Shown: in pieces, positions 20,725 to 34,300 of the stretch
How positions within the stretch are numbered: position 1 is the first letter of the stretch
How the letters are laid out: every line of letters begins with the position of its first letter
Assembly: GCA_004335835.1 (NCBI GenBank)
Contig: RWJK01001012.1
Coordinates: 1-43,655 of the forward strand
Source of the DNA: Scenedesmus sp. ARA3
Lineage: Eukaryota; Chlorophyta; Chlorophyceae; Sphaeropleales; Scenedesmaceae
Direction of reading: 5' to 3'
DNA length: 43,655 nucleotides
The notes under the pieces: model-generated
The model's input: only the letters and a program-made list of their open reading frames with translations
What the model was told of the DNA's origin: nothing
The model's database searches: none
Position numbers and translations under genes: made by a program

Positions 20725-23700
20725 ATGTTGCACAGTATTATGTCAGTGGCTGTGCTTGCAAGTGCCATGCACAGTAAGGCCCAACGCATCATGCTGTCCA
20801 ATTAGGATGATGTTGCAGTGACTGCAACGGAAGCCTGCGCGCATGCCGGGCAGCACAGCTCTGCCTCCACGAATTGGAATACCAGCGGTGGTACATGCAA
20901 AGGTTGTGCATGGCTTTGGTGGCTGAATGTGTACAGCGCGGGGCCTGCTGCAAGCTGCCTGCTTGCCAGCTTGCCAGCTGGCATTGCACAGCGGGCAATC
21001 ATAGTGTACTGTTGCCGTACTGCCGCAGTACTACTACACAGGCTGTGTAGACGCAACAGCGCTATTGCTTCTTGCCGGTCCATGCAACAACCGTAACATC
21101 ACTTATGTATTTTCTGCTATATATTGTGCCCGCGCAGGGTGCAGACCTGGTTACTACTTGACACAGGGCAGCTGTGCACTGTGCCCCCTGGGCTCTTTCT
21201 GCCTAGGCGGCAGCGCTGCACAGTCAACAGCACAGGGCTGCGGCGATAACCTCACAACAATCAACAAGGGCAGCACCAGCAGCTTTGATTGTGGTGAGTG
21301 CAGCTGCAGGCGGGCAGAAGCTGTTGTGGCTCACATGTTGTGTTGCAGGCAACCTGCAGCTGCCAGGACCTACAAGTGACTGACCCCTCTAAGAGGTGCA
21401 CTTTGAATTCAGTGGTTGTAAGCATGCTGCTGCTACAGCCCACTTAAATCACAACTGAACACTCTGAAGGCTGCATGTGGCGCATGCTAGCATGAGGGCG
21501 CAATGCCACTGCGGCACAGCCTGCAGTGCTTGATTAAAGTTGGCTTACATTTTTCTGTAAGGCGCTTTACGCCTTTGCAATTGAATTCGCTGCAGACGCT
21601 GACTCCCAACAAGGCCACCCAGAACAATACGTCCGCTCATTGCACCCTGCTATCTTCATATGTTGTCGTTCTATTCATACGTGGCATCTCACACAAATGT
21701 TTTGTGTATTCAGCGTTGCTTGTCAAGCATCACAAGTTGTGGTAATTGCTGCTGCTCCCCAACTTTTGCATGCAGTGACTGAGCCTGGGTTCAGGCTGGT
21801 GCCTTCAACTGGCACAGCTGCAGGCTGCCTGCCTGACACATACAACCCTGGGAAGAACAGGCTCACAGAGTGCATCCCATGCCCTGGTGAGCACACTGAC
21901 TAACGTAACTTACAGATGAGCAGGTTGCAATTACCACACTAGCAGAAAAGTATGGGCGGGGCTGTCCTGGTGCAGCTTTGATTGAAGGTGTGCAGCCTTG
22001 CATCGAATGTGCAGGAAACAGCTTTGAAATGTAGTGCAGTCGACAGCATCTCGTCTGTGCTCGCAGCTGCTGTAGCTGCGTTACAGGCAGCCTGCCTGAG
22101 GCAGCGACCAAACACATTTCATACTGCAGCTGCCCAGCTAGACGGTCTCATGATTTTTTTTGCATCGCTGTATACTATACAACTGCTTGGAGGAGCCAGG
22201 CTGCCTTCTGTAACTGCGCCATAATCAACTGGGTTGTTTCCTGCTGCTATGCAGCTAGCTTTTCTACGAACACCGGAGAGAAGAAGAAATCAGTGTATGA
22301 CTGCTGTGAGTATCTCTTTTTGCTAGCAGCTGCTATTGCATGCAATGCGCAATGAGCCACACCACAGCAGCAACATGTGCATGGGTTTGCCTGAATTTGC
22401 TGGGATCTGCCTGATGGTCAGCTGCGCTGTCAGAGGCTGGCGGTGAATGTTTGCTCGGCTGCAGATGCAGCTGCATTGCTGGGTGGGCAGCAGGCACTTG
22501 ATCAAGCAGTTTACAAGCAATGCAGGATGGACAAAATGATGTGGCTGCTTCACATGCATTGCAGTGCTGATGCCAGGTTGGAGGGCCATCAGAAACTTCA
22601 ACGCAGTGCGATGCGCACGGGGCCAGTACCGCGAAGGGTTTGTAAAGTTTTCAACAGACGTGGCCTGCAGCCTCTGCCCAAGTGGCACAGACACAGAACA
22701 GTCTGTGAGCACAAGCTTGGCTGACTGCAGAGGTAAGGGTTGTGGCAGTAGCAGTACGTGATGACTCAGCAGCTATGCAGGCAGCTGCACATCGGGTGGC
22801 CTTGTCATGATGTGTTTGCCATGCCACGCAGGCATCACGGCCTCAGGGATTGATAATGCGTATGGCAATCAAGTCCACAGTACCAGCTCGCTTGTGCTTG
22901 CATCGCATCAAACAAGTCATCTGCCACCTTTTTTGCTCAGTATAGCTGTTTGGTCAACCTGCAACCATGACGCAATGGTTGAGACCAGCATCATCACAGC
23001 ATACTGCTGCTCAACACAAGTCTGCAGCAAGACACAATTTATTGCCCCTGGTGTAGTTGTCATGCCTGCAACGAACAGATGTGTAGCTGACTGTCGCTAC
23101 TAGTGCCTGCTGCCGTGTGCTCTTTTTGCTGGCAGTGCTGCTGCCTGGATGGCGCTGGGCTGGTGGAAAGCAGCAAGCAAACTCGCAAGCAGAGCAATGC
23201 CCGTGGCATAGCTTCTGCCCAGGCGGAGTTGCTGCGGCAGTCTCTGATGGCAGCAGGGCTTGCCCCAGCGGCCTGTGGACAAAGCGAATGGGAGCAGCGT
23301 TTGAACGCGAGTGTTGTGAGTCTGTCCTGGTTTGATTTTCAGGAAACACGCCCAAATCGACCGTGTGTTTGACATGTGCCAGCTGGCAGTGGTGTGCAAC
23401 AGGCACAAGCAGGCTGCATCTCATCTGTCAAATTGCAAGTCGGCATGCATGGCTGTTACATGTTGTGTGCTGTCGCTAATCAGGCAAGGCGCACCACGCC
23501 ATCGTGTGCTGCTGTGTTACACTACATGCCCAAATATATTTTATAACTCCACATCCCGTTCTGCCTGCTGCCAACTGCAGTGGTGCCCCCTGGCCACTTC
23601 TTGTCAAAGACAGGCGCCACTCCGCAAATCGAGCCCTGCAGCACAGGCGAACAGAGTCCAACAACCAAACCTGGCGGCTACCAGCCACTCTGGCTAGACG

Positions 23701-26700
23701 CTGCCAGCGAGGCAGCTCTCACATGTATATCTTGTGGTGTTGGCTTGCTGTCAGCAAAGCTGCTGGAGCTGGTTGATCCCGCCACTGGCAACACACAGAA
23801 TGTGACTGGCACACCAAACGGTGGCAGCTGCTGTGAGCAACAAGCTGTACAGCCACATGTAACAAGCAGTACAGCCACAACATGTACACGTTGGGTGTAC
23901 TTGCAGCTGTGTTCGTGATATCCATGCTCTCAGCTATGTAGCATCCGGAACCCATAGGACGGATCCATGCATATACACTTTTGTTTTGTGCAAGCAGCTG
24001 CGGGCTCACGTCAACCATGCGCGCGGCAAGTTAGCATGTTAGCGTGTTTTGTCTCGGACAGCAGCAGACCCTGCTGAGATCTGGTTGCCAGAAGAAGCAG
24101 GGCAGCCACTCCACTCAACGGATTGGCAATCCTGCATCTGCAGTTGCTTACATGTGCCATTTTTTGCTTACATGTTGCTTACATGTGTCATTTTGAATGC
24201 GCAACCCTGCCTGCAGACATCCGTCAAGGCCAAGGTTTGGTGTTTGACAGCAGCATCAGCAGGCCTGCAAGCCGCCCCGCCTTCAGGGCCGTGTTCTGCA
24301 GCGGCAACCACTATGGGACATCAGCCGAGAGGAGGTACAACCTGACACTGCGCATTTGCAAGGTGACTGCGCTGGCAGCAGTATCAATCGAGCAGTAGTG
24401 TTACGTTTGTGTGCCGTACCTGATTTCAGCGTCTCGTCACAGGCATGGTATGCCAGCATATGCTGTTTGAACAATTTGACCGTCATTTGAATGAGAAGCA
24501 GCTGCATGCGCTTCGCATGCACATGCGGGACACTAAAGATATGCCTGGTGCGTGCCACAAGCACAGCTGCTATTACATGTGAATCTTGGCGTGGAGCACC
24601 ATGTGTACTCCAGCGAACCACGTGACGCGTTGCATCATGTGCATCCTGCTGTGCGCAGAGCTGTCCTCCTGGCACAGGGACAAACGCCACAGACTGCGAT
24701 GACTCCAGAAGCCAGTGCCCAAACACAGCCACTGGCGGCTTTTTCAGCATTGCAGCGTGCAGGTATCCTTCCGGCGCTACCTGTGGCAGCATCCAGGGAG
24801 GCAGCATGCCTGCAAGGAATGTCACGTGCACTAGGCCACTGGTATTACATGCTGGCAAGGCATCGCAAAACATAACCGGGATGACGCAGGTGGAGGCAAC
24901 AAATGAGTGCTGCTGCCAAGTGAGTGTTGCATGCATGTTCTGCTATGGAAGTGTTTGCTCGGCTGCCAGCAACGTGTGTACCATGTGCAAATAATGCGTG
25001 GTAGGAATGCTGGCGGATCATCACAACATGCATCTTTGGCATATGTCCCCTGTATGCACTGCTCGCATGGTTGGCATGAATCCATGTGCGCTGCCGCTGT
25101 GTGCATGCTTTATGGCATGATGCGTGCGTCTCAGCTCATGTTGACCAGCCTCATGTTGGGCCCCCCATAAGTGGAATAGCGGCTCGCTGGGCCAGTGCCT
25201 GGGGTCGGGTTCAGTCCCGAAAGTGTACTGTGTATTGTATTGTATCTAAGCATGTTGGCAACATGTTGAACTTGCGGTTTCTGCTGCATTGCTCTGCAGC
25301 CGACATGCAACAGTACCGCCAACATCGCATTGGGCGGGCAGTGTGGAGACGTGTCAGGTGAGTGAAGTGTTGAGTGCGCTTTGCAGCAACCGCTGCTGCT
25401 GATTTCTTGAAACCTTGACGTGCGCGTTACGTTTGTTGCAAGTTGTGGACAGTAACAATGCTGACACATCACATTTTGCTCAGATGGAGGGGGCTGCTGC
25501 TCTAGCCCTAGCATACGGCACTTCTTGGGTCCAAAAGTAGTCAGGCTGAGGACAAAGGATGTTGCAATAAAAAGCATTGCCGTGTCTTGTGCACGCCTGA
25601 TATTGGGTTGATACAAAATTCACAGCTGATCATCTGCTCATGAGTAGACACACCCAACAGGTGACAGCCAGCTGGCCATTGAACCTTCAACGCGGCTGGT
25701 TTGAACTCATGCATATGTAAGCCATATGCCATAACCTGGAGGTACTCTGCTTGCAACTGCCCAACACATGTGAATGCACTGCAGACACTTGTGGAGGAAT
25801 CTGCACTCGCACATGCGCAGCGCCGGCCAGACGCGCAAAAAGAGCTGGAGCTGTAAGCGTGGCAATGGTGTGCCAGAGTGGCATCTGTGTGGTCCCCTGC
25901 ACGGTAAGCTGCAGCGCTTGTTCAATGGCAGTTCTCATCGTGACTGGCATTGTTGTGTCAGCTGTCGAACACATGTTGTTTTTGAAAATTACGTGATTGT
26001 CACACGTGGCATGCGACACATACCAGAGTATGCCTCAGGGGGGCTTGGCTGCTGCTGATGCACGGAAATATCGTACACACAGGGCAGGAGCGCGCTCCTT
26101 GCGTGCACCACAGCGTTATCAGCACACATCAACCCGTAGCTTTTGTAGACCACGTCTGCTTTGCTGGTTGTACTTCTGGCCCATTGCAGCTGCATCGCGC
26201 GCCAATTGAACGTTTATGTATGTGTAGTTTGTGATGTTGATTTTCGACTGTGCTATCTACTGAACAGCTGCCCATGCATGTCACATGTTTCTACATGCCT
26301 GCAGCCCACCTGCACCAACAACTCACAGGTGGAGCCGCAGGGGCCCTGCGGCGCAGCAGTGAACGACAGCTGCGGTGGCGTCTGCGAGCTTAAGTGCTCC
26401 TCCACGTCGCAGTGCACATTTGGCACACAGGCTGATGCACAACTTGGCGTGTGCGTGCCAATCCCAAGTGAGGTGCAGATCGTGCTGCTGAATCATCTTC
26501 CCCGTGTGAATAAGGGCATGCAAAGTTGCACCACAAGCATGACTCATAATTGTCATGTTTGACCATGGGCTGCAGTGGACTCGGAAGAAGTCCTACAGTG
26601 ACTTTACACCAAAAGGTGCTCTGCAGCATACATCAGCAACGGCATGTTGCCACCATCCGAAGGATGCTTTGAACGCATGCAGCTGCTTCCATAAGCTTGC

Positions 26701-28201
26701 ACCCACTGTGCCAGCCCTGGCCATGACCGTGGTGCACCACACTGATGGTTGTATTTCAAGCTGTGCTGCAAAATCTTTTGCATGCAGCCAGCTGCTACTC
26801 AACCGGGCTTCCGGCTGCACTTGAGCTCGGCGTCTGGGATCAGTCCTGCATCAACACAAACATCGGCTTCAAATGCACAGCCGCACGCCCCGAAAATTAC
26901 ATGCCAGGCGTAAACGGCCCTCCAACATCGTCATGTACCTATGACCCTGCCACAGGGCTGGCATGGAGCGCTCCCTCAGGCAGCTGCAAGAATTGTGAGC
27001 AAGCACAGCATCACATGTGCTGTACAGCTGCCTGGCTGTTCCATGGCCCGTGCTGGACCAATGATCAGACGACCCATACAAACCAGGCAACACACTGTCC
27101 CAATGACATAATACACACAGTGTTTGCTGTTATTGCCACATGCTTGAAGGCGTCGTCAAAGAAGTCACACGTGTCAGAGATGCAAAATTTTGCAGTGCGC
27201 TACCTAGCCTCAAGCGTGTGAGTACCGTGCTGCACCGTGCTGCATGCAGATCCTTCGGAGCTTGATCTCACTGATTGCGGCACACAAGGGCGTGATGTCC
27301 CTGCAACCAAGCGGTTGATTTCGCGGTTAGATGACGTTTGGGGTGAACACCAGCTGCCTTTTGATTTTCCCTCGTACGGCCGGACTTATCGCAAAGTAGG
27401 AGTCTCCACCGCCGGCTTTGTGACTTTCGGAGCAGCAGGCACAGGCTGGTGTTTTACAGCCGGTTGCGTGCCGAGTGACAGTCCAGCAGCAGCCGTGCTT
27501 CTTCAGGGTACGTGCCAATCGTCATGTGTACAAACGTAATTCGATGTTACTGGGTGTATTTCTTCCAGCAGCTTCTTTGTTGAATCGACACGCACAAAGC
27601 CTGCCGTTGTTCTGCATCCGTGTCTCAGATAGCAGGGATCCACTTTATGATAAACAGCCTTGCTCAGACTCTCTCCCTCTTTTTCCCCCATCCCTCTCTC
27701 TCACACTGTCACACACTCTCTCTGCACCTCTCTGCATGCACGATTATGTTAAGCTGCTCCTTATAGTGTGTGATGTGCTGCGGCTGGCACCTGCAGAATC
27801 TATATGCGACAGTGTGCTCGCCTATGATGCGGGTGACGCAGACGATCCCAGCAACCCTTACGTCATCATACAGTACACAATGAGCACTGCATTTTTTTCA
27901 GTGGCTCTTCTTGGCCAGTTCCAGATCTATCTGTTCAAGAACGGAGACATTGGGTTCATCTACAACATCATATACGCCTGGCCAGAGTCAAAGGGGCAGG
28001 GCGCCATAGTGGGTAAGCCGCATTGCCATGAGCACATGCTGTACAGCTGCCAGAGCTCCTATACACCTGCTGGCATGGTCTGTGCGCCTACTGCGTGGTG
28101 TGAATGCCACATCATCCGGTCGGCGCTCCTTGAAGTCTACTCTCAGGGCTGTAAGGCCCTGAGACCACAAGTCCTGATGAAAGGAGGTGTGTGTGCGTGC
28201 A

Positions 28202-28262
<61 letters not shown>

Positions 28263-29450
28263 GCGTGTTTTTGGTTTAATCAAACTTATATGTACGTCAA
28301 GCGCAAATATTACCATCATAGCATCAAACGCTGAGTTGGCTTGGGCTGGCTGTGCCCTGCTTTCACCTTGTGCCTGCAGGCCTCATGAGCCCCACAAACA
28401 GCCAGAACTCCAGGACTTACATCACATTCAGCAACAATGAGCAGAAGCTCAAACCTGGCTTGGCACTGCTGTTCAAAGCAAAGGGTGTAGATGGCTACGA
28501 TGTGCCCGTCACATGGGCTAACGCAGTGGATCATGTGCGGTTTGTGCAGAACCCCGGTACACAGTCGCGCCCTGTGATCACCTTTCCAGCCGCCAACACA
28601 GTTGTCAAGAAGGCAGATCTGAAGCTGAATTGGACCATGGCATCAGGCAGCTTGGGGCCAGGTGGCACGGTGAGATGCTGCCAAACATTCCTGGCTTGAT
28701 CAGCCATGTGGGTATAATGCACTGCATTGCCCAAGCAACTTTGTAGCAGCAAAACATGCTGGATTGTAAGGAAGTTAAGCCTTGCGCCATGCAGTGGCTC
28801 ATGTGCTGAAACAGTTGGTGCAACTGTTGCCCCACTAGGCTAAAGCACCAAACAACTAGCTGCTGGAAAGTATAATGATAGTCACTAGCATATTCTAAAA
28901 GAGGGTAGTCACATGCAGGTGATGGCACCATTTTAGAGCACACTGTTGCCAGGCTGTACATATGGTCTCCGGCGGGAAAGAAGAGGGTGAAATGCATAGA
29001 GCACAACCCAAAACCTTGCACGCTAGTTGACTCATCACACAAATCAATGATTTCTCACTGCGGTGCTGCAATGTCTGCACTATTCAAATCCATGGACCAG
29101 TGAGGCTCAATCCCTGCTGACATTCATGCCACAGCCACAATCCATCCCAAAAGCAACATCCCAGACATATTTGCACCCTCCACCCCTGCTGCTCGCAGTA
29201 CTTCCTGTACATTGGCACAGACATCATGCTGTCAAACACTATCAGGATGCCGCCGACGACATACTTCAACTGGCTGGTTGACAGCAATACCAGAGATATT
29301 CCAGGGGACATTGCCCAGACGGCTTGGAGCCACACGCCTGTGCTGTCCAACAGCGCATTCACAGGCAACGCATCAGTTGCATTGTATGCTTGCTCCACAG
29401 CCAATGGTTGCTCCAAAGCTTGCTCAGTGAGCTTCAGCATTGTGGACTAG
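20725..29450 (+). CDS. large secreted cysteine-rich modular protein (GCC2/GCC3-like and Cys repeats, beta-sandwich-like unit)
   Basis: Exons: 20725-20773, 21138-21293, 21776-21886, 22255-22305, 22565-22732, 23136-23315, 23581-23832, 24217-24362, 25300-25357, 25785-25903, 26305-26467, 26788-26994, 27250-27507, 27797-28012, 28380-28669, 29199-29426 (or to TAG at 29450). Exon 1 (MLHSIMSVAVLASAMH) is a weakly supported signal peptide. Next come Cys-rich units of the ephrin-receptor-like GCC2/GCC3 type (CRPGYYLTQGSCALCPLGSFC, CSLCPSGTDTEQS, CPWHSFCPGG). Then come two copies of a Cys module (PTCN..CGDVSDTCGGICTRTC; PTCTNN..CGAAVNDSCGGVCELKC). A beta-sandwich-like unit follows (FPSYGRTYRKVGVSTAGFVTFG ... 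FQIYLFKNGDIGFIY). Many N-x-S/T sites. A surface or matrix role is inferred; the ligand is unknown. Exon 29199 can end at TAG, or a good donor at 29426 (TGCTCA|GTGAGC) can join phase-0 to the exon at 31312. I favour the second, making one gene of about 1,290 codons ending at 34507. Confidence 0.7.
28141..28266 (+). repeat. intronic hairpin followed by (TGCG)n microsatellite
   Basis: A perfect 9-bp stem TCTCAGGGC/GCCCTGAGA (28141-28164) with a 6-nt loop precedes an alternating purine-pyrimidine run of GTGC units (about 28192-28266), the kind of sequence that can form Z-DNA. Both lie in the intron 28013-28379. Confidence 0.85.
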
Positions 29451-30411
29451 CCACACAGATAGCCAACGAGTGGCCAGGGATGTGGGGAGGTGCCACTTGC
29501 TGTTTGCCACGGTGGTACTTGCTGGTCTTGCAAGAGCCAGGTAGCCGTTGTGCAATAGTGCTGTGAGACAATTGCTCTCCTACCAATGGCGTCCAATAGC
29601 ATGTCCAACAGGTGAACGGCATGCATGACATGCATGAACTTGTGAGCAGTAGCCGACATTGAAAAATGCGCAATAGGCATCAGCATCAAAATGTGCTTGC
29701 TCCGTATGCTTGCCGCAAGCAATGATTGCAGGAAACCCTGATGCCAAAACTTAGTTTAACAAGTACTCTATTGTAGAGCAGTGATTTGAATCTAGGGTAC
29801 GTCAGGGCTGAATCGGCAGCATAACAGTCTTATTTGTTGTTGTTAGGGTTGCGACGCACACAGGGCAGCTGTGCAGTGCACGCAAGAGCCAGAAGTTCAG
29901 GTGTTGCTTCAGTTTGCAACGCTGCATGCTTTGCACCATGACAAACACTGGCTGAGCCAACATGCATGCCTGCATAGCATGTGCAGGTGTTCTATCACAT
30001 GGATATTGAGGCAAGCTTGTGTAGACAGCAAGATGCATTGTGTGCAGATGTTGTATCATCCGCATGCTCCTAGCGCGCCTGTCTGTGCCCAGGCAAACAG
30101 AAAGTATGCTGCAACATACAGTAAGTGCCACACGCCACAAAGGCTTGTTTGTGTTCAGATGTTTGCAGCACGTTGCTGAGATGTGAAGCCTACTGAGCAT
30201 TGATGCCCCGGTGGCCATCAGGATGACCCAAGCCTGGCCATGAACGTAACATGAGTCATGAGCGAACAAGTTGCGGCCGTGTTGAGCACACGTTGTGTAC
30301 GCGTGAGTGCCGGGCTCTACTGGCAGGGTGAAAGATTAGCTAGGGCATAATTGCAGTGGGCTAGGGAAGCTAGGCCTTGCCCTAGCCCGGGAAACAGCAG
30401 AGACATGGCTG

Positions 30412-30557
30412 NNNNNNNNNNNNNNNNNNNNNNNNNNNNNNNNNNNNNNNNNNNNNNNNNNNNNNNNNNNNNNNNNNNNNNNNNNNNNNNNNNNNNNNNN
30501 NNNNNNNNNNNNNNNNNNNNNNNNNNNNNNNNNNNNNNNNNNNNNNNNNNNNNNNNN
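30412..30557. other. assembly gap (146 N)
   Basis: Run of N. The 364-bp repeat copy B starts exactly at its right edge. Confidence 1.
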
Positions 30558-30921
30558 TTTTGTGTACATGTGGCCTGGTACTACAGGTGCAGCAGGAGCA
30601 GCAGTGACTTGGCCTTGCAAGCTTTGTACCTGCTGCTGCTTCTGTTGCTGCACGCTGTGCTCGCGTACCCGGCGCCAGCGCGACGCGAAATCATCGATTA
30701 TTGTTATATATCATTGTTGAACATGTTTAATCAATGATTCGAGGCTGGTTTACGCTATCCACAACTTCATCCACAAGTGTGCGAAGTTCATCCACACGCC
30801 ATGTGGACCCAGACGGATATGGATGGCCTGTGGATGGCCGTAGTCCGCTGTGGATGGCACTGTGGATGACCTGATGTGGACGATTTGTGGATGAGTTGTG
30901 GATGGGCCTTGACCATAGTGT
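30558..30921 (+). repeat. 364-bp dispersed repeat, copy B
   Basis: One mismatch from copy A at 20239-20602, same orientation, about 10.3 kb apart. Its left end is hidden by the gap, so the repeat may be longer. It lies in the probable intron 29427-31311. Confidence 0.97.
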
Positions 30922-31311
30922 GAGTTGTCCACACTTTGACATTATGTCGAGATGCACTGGGCAGCTGTTCAACAGCTGAGTGAGTCTTAGCAAAGGAGGT
31001 CCAGTTGGAAAGATAGAAGCCTGCATCTGATGCATCTTGCAGTCTGACGCGTGCGTAGATGTTACACGCCAGCAGCTGTGGGTTCTATCTGGATCTGTTT
31101 CAACCGGCTTAGATCAACAGCAGGGCACATGCCGCATGCATGCCATATGGCATTGTATATGACTGTCCCTATTCCGGAGCCTGCATGTCCAATTGCAACC
31201 TTCTCCAGTTGCAACCTTCTGTTGATTGCCTTTGCGACAGCCCACATGTGCCAGCCATATAATTTATAATGTGCTTATAGTTATTTGATACGATTGTCAA
31301 ACTATATTCAG

Positions 31312-34300
31312 GTGAACATTACAGGCGCAGTTGCAGTGCCTGCTAAGCTTCGTGTGAGAAATGGCCAGGAGATTGACTCACTCACTGCTTCTGCGGCAAG
31401 GCGCCTCGGAGGCGCCGCCTCCTTCGGTCGCTTGGTTGTATTTATGAAACATATCCGTTTTGTGTTATTTGTCTACTCAAGCATGCAACTCGTTGTGTTG
31501 CCTACATTGCCCGCCACGTCGGTTTCATGTAACAGTCCTAACGCAACCCACATGGGCGCTACAAAGCACGCACGTGGGTCATGGGACAACATTTCATGTG
31601 CTTGAACTCATCGCTGAAGCAGGCTGTGATTCAACAGTCGCTGCAAGCTCACTGCTTGCAATTTTGTTCGCTGCTGTCACAGGCCCAAACAATTGCAGGC
31701 TTGCACGTCAAAGCAGACTGCCTGCTTTTTGTTTTTGCAGAGTTGATCCAGTTCCTTGTGCATCTGTACTCCGAGCACGAGCCTTACGACACGTTGACCA
31801 TCAATAACGTGGGCGCCATCGCAGCGACAGTTTCTGCTTCAGCAGGCTACTACCAGCTTCATCACGTCATTTGTAGTGATAAGCTTTTATTTGGTTCTTT
31901 CAAGCAATCGACAACGCCGACAGGGAGCAGGCAACCAGCACGTGGACCGTCCATTTGACCCCTCAAGGATCGGCACAACACGCCACAGCTCGAGCAGCGC
32001 AAAACATGTCGCTTTCCACTACTGTACGCACCTGTTTGGTGACAGCTCTTCTTCTGGGTGAGTCGGCCTACCTTGCAGTTACCTGGCAGCAGCCAGGTCG
32101 ATGGCCATCTCATCATCAGCTTGCACCCCGATCAGCCATCCTAGACATCCCAGCGCTTGCACACGATTTTGTGGTGAACCGTCCCATGCTTTTTCAGACG
32201 CTTATCACTTGCAGGATGCCGTCTTCTTAGCTCCAGTCCATCACACTGACACCTGCACTCCCTGCTGCGCATGCGCTGTACTGCTGCTGCACTCGGGCCA
32301 CCTCTGCCATCCCTCAGGCGCTATTTCAACTGCACAGGCGGCAAGAAAGCTAAGGAAGATTGAGCCTACCAGGCGTGAAAAGGATTCCAAGGACACCCAG
32401 GCTTCTGCCTACAGCTACAGCGCAGGAAATGACCCTGGAGGCGCGGGTGATGCCTTCACATGGATCAACGCTGAAGCCTCGGCCTCTTCTGGATACAACG
32501 GAGTCTACTACAATGACGGTGAGTGGAGGGCATAAAGACTCCCTGTTTCAGCAGAACTGCTGTTTCCAGTACACCCTTGCAAGTCTTGCTGCTTGCGAAG
32601 ATGGAGTCTTTTTGCACATCCAAAACTCTGAACAGTGCAGCATGTGCCAAGATACGGCACCTGACTCCCCGCATAGCTGCTGTTCTGTTTGAAGTACTGG
32701 CCAATGCACCACGTTATGTATTGTATATGGCTCTAGAGACCTGAAGATTTTGTAAGAGCTTGAGCTTGCGCAGGCTGCACGCTCCTCAGCTGTGCGTGCC
32801 TGCTGTATGTCGCACCTCACCTGCACACCCTGCAAACATGTGAAATTTTGCAGAAATCGCCACTGTGGAGACAGAAGACAAGGCAAAGGCCAGTTCAGTA
32901 GCTTAACACTTCCTGAGGAAACCATAGCACTTCCCGCCACAGCCAAAAACATGGGCTGACACGCCGTCTGTGTCGAACCTGGAACTGCTTGCAGGCACCG
33001 TCACTGTGGAGGCAGGCGACAAGGCCAAGGCCAGCTGGGTGTCATGTCACCTCCCACGGTCTGTCTTTGCCCGCCACAACCATAAACATGGGGTCTCATG
33101 CTGTGTGTCACACCTGGAAACTGTTTGCAGGAACGGTCACTGTTGAGGCAGGCGACAAGGCCAAGGCCAGCTGGGTGGGTGCCTACTCCAAGAACGCCCC
33201 AAACAATGACCTGGTGGGCGCACCGAACAACGTGCGCAGCGCGGCTGGAACCAACTACGCCATTGCAGGTGAGACTGTGCACGTGCATGCTAACTTTGTA
33301 CATTAAAGCAGCATCTCAGTTGCCTTTCGGATGCTGAGACGAAGCATGCAGAGCAGCAACCCCCTGCTACACCTGTAAACCTGCAAAACATGGCCCTCAA
33401 CCAACCCATGCATGGTTCGCCTGTACCGCCGGCTGTGCTGCTCATACGTACTGCGCTCTCCTGCCAATCGCACTGCGTGCTCCTCATGTCACACTGCAGT
33501 GCCTGTTCTGCCGCCAATTGCTCTGCCTGCGCTGCTGCTAATCAATTGCGCTGCCCGCTCTGCTGCTGCCAATTGCGTTGCTGTTGTCCCGCAGCCAACC
33601 TGGACTCCGAGTATGCTTTCCAGCGTGGTGCACACCTGTCCTGCCGCTAATCAGTCGTATTGCTGCCCTGCTGCAATTTGTACCGCGATTGTCCTGCAGC
33701 CAACCTGGACTCTGAGTACGCCTTCCAGCGTGGTGTACACACCGTGGCTGGCACATACCTTGGAGCTCGTGCTGTAGCAGGCTCTGGCTCCATGTACGGA
33801 GTGGCAAAGGATGGCATTGCTACTGCCACCATCGACTCCTACGCGCCCACCGCGCAGGACAACGTCGCTGCTTCAATGACCAGGCAGGAGCGCAGCAGGA
33901 GCTCTGCGGTGACAAACATTGCGCCAAAGTCCGCTGCGCAGTCCGGCACTGGAAACGGCCCTGCTGCTATCGCTTCAGGTGCGAGCCGGAGGCTGTAGCT
34001 GGCCAGGCTTCACTTTCTGCCTGCTGTTCCTGCACACCCCACCCAACTCGCCAACTCATCACACTCAATGCAGGCTAGGAGGTCTTATCTGCTGTGCATG
34101 CACAACCACGTCACACTTGCTGCGTATGTGTGCCTCACTCTCTGCCTGCTGTGCCTGCACACCTCACCTCACCGCACTTGATGCAGGCTGAGAAATTTCA
34201 TCTGCTGCACGTGCACACCCACATCACACCTGCTTCGTCCCTATGCCTTACTCTCTGCGCGCTGTCCTTGCACTGCCCGCCCATTTGCCAACTCGCCAAC

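Noticed and set aside
24049..24125. Possible extra exon of the cysteine-rich gene (ADPAEIWLPEEAG).
   Set aside because: Skipping it joins exons 23832 and 24217 in phase and gives a family-like CYIRQGQGLVFD; no donor fits the extra block.
24552..24918. Frame with NVTCTRPLVL and a CCCQ|GTGAGT donor, a possible exon.
   Set aside because: The phase does not match the flanking exons, and joining 24362 directly to 25300 recreates the repeated K/T-PTC module.
25200..25225. GGTTCAGTCCC, resembling a tRNA B box.
   Set aside because: No matching A box and no cloverleaf could be drawn from the surrounding bases.
28165..28190. CTGATGA followed by AAA near a hairpin, resembling a hammerhead ribozyme core.
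   Set aside because: There is no second stem and no GAAAC element in the required arrangement.
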